Shown one piece after another: positions 1 to 5,918 of a stretch of DNA of 6,433 nt. Numbering within the stretch: the stretch's first letter is position 1; every line of letters starts with the position of its first letter. The notes below the pieces were generated by a model. That model made no database searches. It was not told the origin of the DNA and saw only the letters and a list, made by a program, of their open reading frames with translations. Source of the stretch: CAVALG01 sp963656085 (GTDB lineage Bacteria > Bacillota > Clostridia > Oscillospirales > Acutalibacteraceae); NCBI GenBank assembly GCA_963656085.1, contig CAVKHV010000078.1:1-6433 (forward strand). Reading direction: 5' to 3'. Position numbers and translations under genes: made by a program.

Positions 1-827
1 TTACGGCAAAGACGATTGCCGAATTTAAGGAACATCTGATTTTAGAGGAAAGGAGCGAAATAACGATTGAAAAATATATCCGTGATGTTAAGGCGTTTGC
101 AAAGTACGCACAAAACAATGACATTACAAAAGAAACTGTGATTGCATACAAAAAACACTTGCAGGAAAATTACGCCGTGCGGAGTGTTAATTCAATGCTT
201 GCAAGTATTAACGGTTTATTTTCTTTTTTGGGTTGGCACGATTTAAGGGTGAAGTCGCTGAAACTTCAACAGCAAGTCTTTTGCCCCGAAGAAAAGGAAT
301 TGACAAAAGCGGAATATACTCGGCTTTGCAGAACGGCGCAACACAAACGCAACAAAAGACTTAACCTTATTTTGCAAACAATATGCGGAACAGGTATTAG
401 AGTCAGTGAGCTGCAATATATAACGGTTGAGGCAGTAAAGAACGGCGAGGCGGTTGTGAACTGCAAAGCGAAAACACGGTCGGTTTTTATTGTAAAAGAA
501 CTAAAACAAAAATTGCTCCGCTATGCGGCGGAGCAAGGAATAAAAAGCGGTATGATTTTTGTAACAAGAACGGGTAAACCAATAAGCCGCACTAATATCT
601 GGCGAGAAATGAAAACCTTGTGCAAAGAGGCAAATGTAAACCAACAAAAAGTGTTTCCGCATAACCTGCGCCACCTGTTTGCACGGGTGTTTTACGGGAT
701 TGAAAAGGATATTGCCAAACTTGCGGATATTCTCGGACACAGCAGTATAAACACTACAAGAATTTATATCATTTCCACCGGCACCGAACACCGTAGAAAA
801 ATGGAAAATATGCATTTGATTTTATAA
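1..827 (+). CDS. Tyrosine site-specific recombinase (XerC/D-like integrase), 5' end outside window
   Basis: The reading frame (first full codon at base 3) is open from the window edge to TAA at 825-827, giving 274 visible residues. The GTG at 138 is therefore not the start; the true start lies upstream. By comparison with XerD spacing, roughly 15-25 N-terminal residues are missing. Visible residues 1 to about 90 form the N-terminal SAM-like DNA-binding domain (TIAEFKEHL..., SVNSMLASINGLFSFL). The catalytic domain follows with every expected residue: Arg133 in GTGIRVSEL, Lys155 in CKAKTR, His220 and Arg223 in HNLRH, His246 in LGHSS, and the nucleophile Tyr255 in TTRIYI. The enzyme family cuts and rejoins DNA through a 3'-phosphotyrosine and Holliday junction. 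The gene ends 38 bp before a perfect inverted repeat that flanks a promoter segment, so its likely job is local DNA inversion rather than prophage integration; no phage or conjugation genes are visible. The alternative is an integrase for an element lying left of the window. Family assignment is very secure; the substrate is inferred. Confidence 0.95.
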   Translation, partial: TAKTIAEFKEHLILEERSEITIEKYIRDVKAFAKYAQNNDITKETVIAYKKHLQENYAVRSVNSMLASINGLFSFLGWHDLRVKSLKLQQQVFCPEEKELTKAEYTRLCRTAQHKRNKRLNLILQTICGTGIRVSELQYITVEAVKNGEAVVNCKAKTRSVFIVKELKQKLLRYAAEQGIKSGMIFVTRTGKPISRTNIWREMKTLCKEANVNQQKVFPHNLRHLFARVFYGIEKDIAKLADILGHSSINTTRIYIISTGTEHRRKMENMHLIL

Positions 828-838
828 AAAATAGGCAC

Positions 839-861
839 AAAAATACCGCCCGAAGGCGGTA
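839..861 (-). terminator. Rho-independent terminator on the minus strand
   Basis: Read on the minus strand, a perfect 7-bp stem TACCGCC / GGCGGTA (861-855 with 850-844) closes a UUCG tetraloop and is followed at once by a run of five T (843-839), then by more T-rich sequence. On the plus strand the hairpin lacks a T run, so it would not be a good terminator for the recombinase gene. It lies just outside the left inverted repeat and would stop transcripts coming leftward out of the invertible segment, protecting the recombinase gene from antisense transcription. Confidence 0.75.
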
Positions 862-865
862 AACT

Positions 866-890
866 ACATAATCGGCATTATGTTGTATTT
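866..890 (+). repeat. Left inverted repeat of the invertible segment (IRL)
   Basis: These 25 bases are the exact reverse complement of 1121-1145. The core reads CATAA (867-871), a 6-bp asymmetric spacer TCGGCA (872-877), TTATG (878-882). This matches the layout of a tyrosine-recombinase core site and resembles bacterial dif half-sites, where TTATGT is typical of the XerD arm. The dyad ACATAAT/ATTATGT also lets the repeat form a hairpin. The site lies 38 bp after the recombinase stop codon. Confidence 0.9.
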
Positions 891-925
891 TAATTTTATG
901 AGCTGTGCCCACAAAATTACTTGTC

Positions 926-960
926 ACCTAAAAGTATACTACAAAACATAAAAATGTCAA
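926..960 (-). promoter_or_regulatory. Strong sigma-A-type promoter facing left (away from the surface gene)
   Basis: On the minus strand a perfect -35 TTGACA (960-955) is followed after 16 bp by -10 TATACT (938-933), five of six matches to consensus. Transcription would start near 926 and run left through the left inverted repeat into the minus-strand terminator ending about 839, giving an RNA of about 85-90 nt. This is the best promoter in the intergenic region, and in this copy it is turned away from the downstream gene. Confidence 0.7.
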
Positions 961-983
961 TGCTTTTTACATAAATATGTCAA
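946..983 (-). repeat. Two direct copies of a 15-bp element, 23-bp period
   Basis: Positions 946-960 and 969-983 differ by one base over 15. Minus-strand copies read TTGACATTTTTATGT and TTGACATATTTATGT. The left copy carries the -35 box of the leftward promoter; the right copy has no matching -10. Each also contains a small dyad (ACAT...ATGT) whose ACATAA half resembles the arms of the flanking inverted repeats. They may be regulator sites, recombinase accessory sites or a duplicated -35; the sequence alone does not decide. Confidence 0.6.
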
Positions 984-1019
984 ACTAAGTCTCTAATTGT
1001 TAAATATAAGCATAACAAC

Positions 1020-1064
1020 TAAGCCTTTTTGTAATCGTTTTTTGAAAAACATTAAAAAGGCTTA
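1020..1064. other. Long hairpin or cruciform inside the invertible segment
   Basis: An 11-bp perfect inverted repeat, TAAGCCTTTTT (1020-1030) and AAAAAGGCTTA (1054-1064), encloses a smaller GTTTTT/AAAAAC hairpin (1037-1050). Neither strand has a T run directly after the outer stem, so it is not a textbook terminator. It separates the leftward promoter from the rightward candidate promoter and could insulate one from the other. Confidence 0.5.
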
Positions 1065-1065
1065 A

Positions 1066-1095
1066 TTTACTGCACCCGTTTTTTAACTATATAGT
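1066..1095 (+). promoter_or_regulatory. Weaker rightward promoter candidate
   Basis: TTTACT (1066-1071, four of six to TTGACA), an 18-bp spacer and TATAGT (1090-1095, five of six to TATAAT) would start RNA near 1102 toward the surface gene in the present orientation. It is inside the inverted repeats, so it would also flip. The AT-rich setting makes chance matches likely, hence low confidence. Confidence 0.35.
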
Positions 1096-1120
1096 ATGCA
1101 ACCGCCGTTATGGCAATTAC

Positions 1121-1145
1121 AAATACAACATAATGCCGATTATGT
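1121..1145 (-). repeat. Right inverted repeat of the invertible segment (IRR)
   Basis: Exact 25-bp reverse complement of 866-890. In plus-strand reading the core is CATAA (1129-1133), TGCCGA (1134-1139), TTATG (1140-1144). Here the dyad extends to perfect 9-bp arms (CAACATAAT 1126-1134 and ATTATGTTG 1139-1147). The spacer is the reverse complement of the left spacer, so recombination between the two sites would invert rather than delete the DNA between them. The site lies 73 bp before the surface gene start. Confidence 0.9.
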
Positions 1146-1202
1146 TGCAGATTGTGGAGGAGGGGTCAAAGAGCCAAAAGATTAGTTATAAATTCAATAA
1201 AT

Positions 1203-1210
1203 AAGGGGAG
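1203..1210 (+). promoter_or_regulatory. Ribosome binding site of the surface protein gene
   Basis: AAGGGGAG lies 8 bases before the ATG at 1219 and supports that start, which also begins a classical signal peptide. A second purine-rich Shine-Dalgarno-like stretch, GGAGGAGGGG (1156-1165), sits further upstream just outside the right inverted repeat but has no ATG, GTG or TTG at a suitable distance. Confidence 0.8.
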
Positions 1211-1218
1211 AAATTTAA

Positions 1219-4200
1219 ATGAAAAGAATTATATCGATGATACTGGCCTTGCTTATAGCACTTACAGTAATTCCATTAACACTATTTTCGGCATCAGCCG
1301 AAACATCATCAAATTTAGTGTACGGTTCTGACAATTCAATCACCCGTGCGGAGTGGCTGCACGATCTGTCGATTATATTTGATATGACGATCGACGAAGG
1401 TTCTGAACCCGACAACTATTTCAGCGATATTGACAGCACACATAAATATTATCGCGATGTGATACTAAATGTCGAGTTCGGTGTGATAAATGTCGAAGCA
1501 GGCGAAAAGATCTATCCTGATTCAAAGGTTACAAGGGATTTCGCAGTTTCCACACTCAATCACTGCTTAGGGTATCAGGCAAATCAAAATGAAAATTATT
1601 CATTTTCGGATTATGCCGAGTGTTCTTCGCCTTCGTCGGCTGCCGTTGCTTTGGAACGCGGCTGGATGAAATTGATTGACGGCAAATTCCTGCCCCAAAG
1701 GGAGATCGTAAAGGACGAAATCAAAGCTATGCTTGATGACGCATCTGCGGTTTTGAAAAGTGCGGGTGCGAAAGCCGACAAAAATACATATGAATTTGAC
1801 GATGATGTGGCGGTGTTCCCCTCCGATGCCGAGGTTGAGGAGTGTGAAAACGGTGTTTTAAAAATCAAAGACACCTCGGTTTCCGTCTCCGCAAATCAGA
1901 GATTTGCTGTTTTCATCAATGATATTCCCGTTGTGTACACTGCGGAAAGCGTGCAAGTTGCCGACGGTATAACGGTTATCCAAACAAACGGGAAAGCCGA
2001 TGTAACAGGCTTTAAAAAGGTCGATTCGGGCGGCACGGTCGATTCATCGGATATGGAATTCACAGCCGCCGATGATGTCGAACTCGAAGTTGAAGAAATA
2101 ACAACCGCGACCCGCAACGGAATGCGCAGGGCAGCCGGCACAAAAAACATCAAAAAACAGGTGAATCTTTCGAAAAAACTCGCAGGCGGGCTCGGAAAAA
2201 TAAGCGTGAATATGAGCGATATCAAGGTGGATTATTCCGTTTCAGACAATTATGCTTTTGTGACACTCAGCGCGCAAACAACGATAAGTTACGGTATCTC
2301 GGTTTCGGCTCAAAGTGCGTTCGGTTTGAAATCACTGACGCTGTTTACCTGTAATATAGGCGGAATCGGCAGCTTTGATGTGACGGCGCAATTGGATTTC
2401 TCGGGCGCGGCAACAGGCACTGTCAAAGGATATTTGGTTGCAGGCGTTGAATGCCGAAAGGGCGACAGAATAAGGGCGATACAATCCTTCAGGCAAAGCG
2501 AGTATTATTGCAATGCGGAAGCGTCAGCCTATGCCGGATTGCGCGTGCAATTGGGCGTCACAAAGCTGCCCGTTGTCAGCGCATATGTATATGCCGAAGC
2601 AGGCGCGGAAGCAAAGCTTAAGGCAACGGGCTATCACGATGACAAGCTTCCGAAGCAGTGTGTCCATTTTGCCGCATATTTATATGCAAGATACGGTGCG
2701 ACCGCAAGCGTATCATTTATGGGGTGGTCAACCTCGGCAAGTTACAGTGCCGATATTTTCAAAGAAAGCAACAGCCCCGTCAGAATAGTTCACCATTATG
2801 AAGATGGGAAGGAGGTCGCCTCCTGCTCAAGAGGTGTGGACTGGACAACAGGATACTTCACACGCGGAAGATCAAGATACGGCGGCTGCGGCTGGCTTTC
2901 CGCGAACGGCGCTTACGGTCTCGGCGACGACGGCGAGCCCTTCAATTTGTATGATTACACGCTTGATGACGACGGTAATGCAACAATAACAAAATATAAC
3001 GGCAATTCCTATTCGGTTTATATCCCGAATGAAATCGACGGTCATAAAGTTGTGAAGATCGGCGAAAGAGCATTTGAAAACAAAAAACTGTCCTATGTGG
3101 ATATCCCCGATACGGTTACGGAAATCGGGTATCGTGCATTCATAGATTGCTCAATGCTGAAAACAGTAAATATACCCGATACGGTTACAACAATAGAGTG
3201 GGGTGCTTTTGATAATTGCCGCGCTTTGGTTAATGTAAAGCTGCCCAAATCTTTGAATCATTTGGGCTATTGTGCATTTAAAAACACAGCAATAGAGAGT
3301 GTTGAAATTCCCAAAAGCTTGGTTGAAGCAAGATTGAACGATTGGGGTATATATCAAGGCCCGTTTGCATATTGTGAAAAGCTGAAAACGGTAACATTTG
3401 AAAAGGGAACAACAAAAGTGGTGGGCAACCTTTTTGCAGGCTGCACAGGATTGGAAAGCATAGATATCCCCGACACGGTTACGGAAATCGGGTATCGTGC
3501 ATTCATAGATTGCTCAATGCTGAAAACCGTAAACATACCGAATACGATTACAATAATAGAATGGAGTGCATTCAGCAATTGCACGGCGTTGACGGATATA
3601 AACATTCCTGACAGTGTTACGGAAATAGGAAATAGAACTTTCGCAAATTGCAAATCTCTGAAAGAAATTGCTTTACCGAATAGTGTAAATCAGCTGGAGG
3701 AGTATATGTTCTCGGGTTGCGAATCGCTTGAAAAGGTAACCTTGCCCAACACTATTGACAGAATTCAGGAAAGAGTATTCTACGGCTGTAAATCGCTTAA
3801 AAGTATATCCATCCCGTCAGGTGTTAAGGTGATAGAACCCTGCGCTTTCACAGACTGTCAATCATTGACGGAGATAAAATTGCCGGAAAACTTAGAGGAG
3901 ATCGGCGACTCTGCATTCAGCGGTTGTATTGCTTTGAAGAAAATCGAAATACCGCAGTCGGTTAAGTCAATGGGCGGCGGAGCATTCCGAGGTTGTTCGG
4001 AATTGGCTGAATTGAACATCAGCGACTACAGTATTACCAAAATCCTCGACGAAACATTTATGGATTGTCCGTCCTTAAAATCGGTCGTTCTACCCAAGGG
4101 TTTGACGACTGTCGGAGCAAATGCTTTCAGAAATGACACTGCGTTAACGAAAGTTACTGTGCCCGATTCCGTCACTTCAATCAACAGCACGGCGTTTTCA

Positions 4201-5763
4201 TATCCTGCAAGGACAACGATCTGCGGCTCGGCAGGCAAATATGCCGAAACCTTCGCCAAAGAAGGCGGATTTTCCTTCAGCGATATAAACAAACCGTGTG
4301 AAGGCTTGGCTTTGGCAGACGGCGCCGAAACCGTGATTATGGATGTCGGTGAAAAGCGAAACTTGAAGTTTGAATATTTGCCTGAGGACACGACCGATAT
4401 CGTTACAATATCGGGCAGCAACAACAATGTGCGGATAAACGGTCACACATTAACCGCTGTTTGGGAAGGTGACACGGTTATGACCGCAACAACGGGCAGC
4501 GGCATTTCATGTGAATTCAATGTGCATATCAGGTATCCGAAAGAGATAAACATAAAGACGCAGCCGAAAAAGACAACATATGTACTAGGGGAGAAATTTG
4601 ACCCCGACGGGATGTCGGTCGAACTGCTCTACCGCGACGGCTCAAAGAGAGATGTCGACGGATACACCATATCGGGCTTCGACTCCGAAACCGAGGGCGA
4701 AAAGACCGTCACGGTAACATGGAAACACCTCAACGGCACAAAATTCAGCAAGACCATAAAGGTGAAGGTCGTTGACACGCGCCCGAAACTGACGGGAATT
4801 TCCGTTAAAACATTACCCTTAAAAACCGAATATCAGCTTCGCGAAAAGCTTGATTTAAGCGGGCTTGTTATTGAGGGAACATACACCGACGGTTCAACTT
4901 CGGTTATCACCGATTACACCGTCAGCGGCTATAACGCATTAAAGGCAGGCACTCAAACAGTAACTGTGAAGTATGGCGATTTCACAACGCAGTTCACTGT
5001 GAATGTTTATCAAAATAAGCCTGATTGCAAACATATTTATGTTGATACTGTAACTCCTGCAACACCTACATCCAAGGGCTATACCACACACAAATGTTCA
5101 ATTTGCGGATATCAGTATGTGGACAGTTACACAGATTATACCGAGGAGAAAACCGCAGGGCTGACTATCAGTAAAACCGGAAGGAAAATCGGAGATACAG
5201 TTGCTGTTGATATTTCAATCCAAAATAATCCGGGATTTGCGAAAATGAGTTTTGATTTAGAATATGATGATTCAACACTTGAACTTGTTTCATACAATCT
5301 CGGCATTGGCAACGCCGTTTGTACCATTTCTGATAAAGCCGGTTGCACCAATAAATTAAATTTCCGTTATTTATCAAACGAGAATATTCTCGGTGATGGT
5401 GCTTTGGTTACATTGACTTTCCGGATTAAGCCAAATGCGCAAAAGGATACCGCAGAAGTCAGTGTTTCTCCTGTCGGTACATTTTCCTATTATAAAGATG
5501 GAGTAGAGACAGTTTTTGAAATTGAAAAAAACGAGGAAAATGTAGAAATTATTAAAGAATTGTACGGTGATGTAGACGGTGACGGTCAAGTTACCATAAA
5601 AGACGCAATTGCCATTCTTCGGCACAATGCCGAGGTGGAATTGCTGACGGGCTCGCAAATTATAGCCGGCGACCTGAACGGTGACGGAGCGGTCGATACA
5701 AAAGACGCCATACTGCTTCTGCAATACAACGCACAGATTATAGAAAAATTCCCAATAGAATAA
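1219..5763 (+). CDS. Giant exported surface protein: SLH-like, BspA leucine-rich repeats, Ig-like, cohesin-like and dockerin domains
   Basis: The 1514-residue product (about 165 kDa) begins with a signal peptide (Lys-Arg, hydrophobic core, likely cleavage after ASA near residue 27). Residues about 38-119 resemble S-layer homology modules (ITRAEW, YFSDID, VTRDFA), with a weaker third stretch at 127-180. Residues about 180-575 are beta-rich and unrecognised. Residues about 577-1020 form roughly 16 BspA-type (LRR_5) leucine-rich repeats of 23 residues with the pattern AF..C..L..I.IP..V..I. Next come an Ig-like stretch (1026-1104), two Big_3-like domains (1105-1190 and 1191-1265), a C-x-H...C-x2-C motif (Cys1270, His1272, Cys1293, Cys1296), a cohesin-like domain (1313-1436) and a type I dockerin (1449-1514) with two complete calcium loops, GDVDGDG and GDLNGDG. 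It probably sits on the cell surface or in a cellulosome-like complex and binds host, microbial or plant ligands. No catalytic domain is visible. Expression is probably set by the invertible segment upstream. The domain calls for LRR and dockerin are firm; SLH and cohesin are good but by eye. Confidence 0.95.
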   Translation: MKRIISMILALLIALTVIPLTLFSASAETSSNLVYGSDNSITRAEWLHDLSIIFDMTIDEGSEPDNYFSDIDSTHKYYRDVILNVEFGVINVEAGEKIYPDSKVTRDFAVSTLNHCLGYQANQNENYSFSDYAECSSPSSAAVALERGWMKLIDGKFLPQREIVKDEIKAMLDDASAVLKSAGAKADKNTYEFDDDVAVFPSDAEVEECENGVLKIKDTSVSVSANQRFAVFINDIPVVYTAESVQVADGITVIQTNGKADVTGFKKVDSGGTVDSSDMEFTAADDVELEVEEITTATRNGMRRAAGTKNIKKQVNLSKKLAGGLGKISVNMSDIKVDYSVSDNYAFVTLSAQTTISYGISVSAQSAFGLKSLTLFTCNIGGIGSFDVTAQLDFSGAATGTVKGYLVAGVECRKGDRIRAIQSFRQSEYYCNAEASAYAGLRVQLGVTKLPVVSAYVYAEAGAEAKLKATGYHDDKLPKQCVHFAAYLYARYGATASVSFMGWSTSASYSADIFKESNSPVRIVHHYEDGKEVASCSRGVDWTTGYFTRGRSRYGGCGWLSANGAYGLGDDGEPFNLYDYTLDDDGNATITKYNGNSYSVYIPNEIDGHKVVKIGERAFENKKLSYVDIPDTVTEIGYRAFIDCSMLKTVNIPDTVTTIEWGAFDNCRALVNVKLPKSLNHLGYCAFKNTAIESVEIPKSLVEARLNDWGIYQGPFAYCEKLKTVTFEKGTTKVVGNLFAGCTGLESIDIPDTVTEIGYRAFIDCSMLKTVNIPNTITIIEWSAFSNCTALTDINIPDSVTEIGNRTFANCKSLKEIALPNSVNQLEEYMFSGCESLEKVTLPNTIDRIQERVFYGCKSLKSISIPSGVKVIEPCAFTDCQSLTEIKLPENLEEIGDSAFSGCIALKKIEIPQSVKSMGGGAFRGCSELAELNISDYSITKILDETFMDCPSLKSVVLPKGLTTVGANAFRNDTALTKVTVPDSVTSINSTAFSYPARTTICGSAGKYAETFAKEGGFSFSDINKPCEGLALADGAETVIMDVGEKRNLKFEYLPEDTTDIVTISGSNNNVRINGHTLTAVWEGDTVMTATTGSGISCEFNVHIRYPKEINIKTQPKKTTYVLGEKFDPDGMSVELLYRDGSKRDVDGYTISGFDSETEGEKTVTVTWKHLNGTKFSKTIKVKVVDTRPKLTGISVKTLPLKTEYQLREKLDLSGLVIEGTYTDGSTSVITDYTVSGYNALKAGTQTVTVKYGDFTTQFTVNVYQNKPDCKHIYVDTVTPATPTSKGYTTHKCSICGYQYVDSYTDYTEEKTAGLTISKTGRKIGDTVAVDISIQNNPGFAKMSFDLEYDDSTLELVSYNLGIGNAVCTISDKAGCTNKLNFRYLSNENILGDGALVTLTFRIKPNAQKDTAEVSVSPVGTFSYYKDGVETVFEIEKNEENVEIIKELYGDVDGDGQVTIKDAIAILRHNAEVELLTGSQIIAGDLNGDGAVDTKDAILLLQYNAQIIEKFPIE
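3100..3176 (+). repeat. First copy of a 77-bp intragenic direct repeat
   Basis: This stretch encodes DIPDTVTEIGYRAFIDCS and the start of the next repeat, and matches 3463-3539 at 74 of 77 bases, including 53 identical bases in a row (3112-3164). Other leucine-rich repeats in the gene are far more diverged at the DNA level, so this pair is a recent duplication or gene conversion. The distance between copies is 363 bp, exactly 121 codons, so recombination between them would keep the frame. Confidence 0.9.
3463..3539 (+). repeat. Second copy of the 77-bp intragenic direct repeat
   Basis: Matches 3100-3176 with three differences, which are all silent third-position changes in the shared peptide. 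The identical core is 3475-3527. After the repeat, the two copies stay similar in protein (NIPDTVTTIEWGAF versus NIPNTITIIEWSAF) but not in DNA. Confidence 0.9.
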
Positions 5764-5769
5764 GTTTTA

Positions 5770-5799
5770 ACCCCCCGAAACTGTACAGTTTCGGGGGGT
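5770..5799 (+). terminator. Palindromic terminator of the surface protein gene
   Basis: A perfect 28-bp palindrome (5771-5798; arm CCCCCCGAAACTG) begins 7 bases after the stop codon and extends by one A-T pair on each side. It is followed by TGTTTCTG, a modest T-rich tail. The very stable GC stem and position make a terminator likely; the weak T run means it may be less efficient than usual or act mainly as a 3'-end stabiliser. Confidence 0.8.
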
Positions 5800-5848
5800 G
5801 TTTCTGTAAAGCAGCTGCTGTATGGCTTATCGGGTTTTAGTGCCGTTC

Positions 5849-5883
5849 TAGATGCTAGACTGTAGACATTAGACATTAGATGT
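5849..5883. repeat. Tandem heptamer array, five units
   Basis: Five consecutive 7-bp units read TAGATGC, TAGACTG, TAGACAT, TAGACAT, TAGATGT. All share TAGA at the start. The array is short, non-coding, and lies between the gene's terminator and the first hairpin-rich element. It looks like a small intergenic satellite; no function can be assigned. Confidence 0.7.
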
Positions 5884-5918
5884 GGTGGACGGTAGTTTTC
5901 GGGCTGACGGTGAATCCT

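Larger units (their letters stand above)
866..1145. other. Putative invertible promoter segment (phase switch)
   Basis: A 230-bp AT-rich spacer (891-1120) is bounded by perfect 25-bp inverted repeats, with a tyrosine recombinase gene immediately upstream and the start of a 1514-codon surface protein gene 73 bp downstream. The spacer contains no gene. It holds a near-consensus promoter pointing left, a duplicated TTGACAT-type element, a long hairpin and a weaker promoter candidate pointing right. This is the arrangement of known invertible promoters such as fimS and the tyrosine-recombinase switches of gut Bacteroidetes and Clostridia. Inversion maps position x to 2011 minus x; the strong promoter would then have its -35 at 1051-1056 and -10 at 1073-1078, starting RNA near 1085 and giving a leader of about 134 nt before the ATG at 1219. 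Inversion itself is not shown by one sequence. Confidence 0.82.

Noticed and set aside
138..827. GTG at 138 as the start of the recombinase
   Set aside because: The same frame is open to base 3 and encodes a normal N-terminal core-binding region, and there is no ribosome binding site before 138. The gene is cut by the window edge.
866..900. Left inverted repeat as the recombinase gene's terminator
   Set aside because: The ACATAAT/ATTATGT stem is short and AT-rich, and the T-rich tail is interrupted. It may slow polymerase but is better explained as a recombination site.
866..1145. Inverted repeats as ends of an insertion sequence
   Set aside because: The 230 bp between them has no transposase gene and no target-site duplication, whereas the repeats have recombinase core-site geometry and enclose a promoter.
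2513..2989. Two plus-strand reading frames of 91 and 63 codons
   Set aside because: They are in another frame wholly inside the surface protein gene, whose own frame is supported by clear domains on both sides.
5586..5876. Minus-strand 96-codon reading frame
   Set aside because: Mostly antisense to the dockerin coding region and starts and ends without gene-like signals; it is a shadow of the real gene.
5849..5883. CRISPR array
   Set aside because: The repeat unit is only 7 bp with no spacers, and no cas genes are present.
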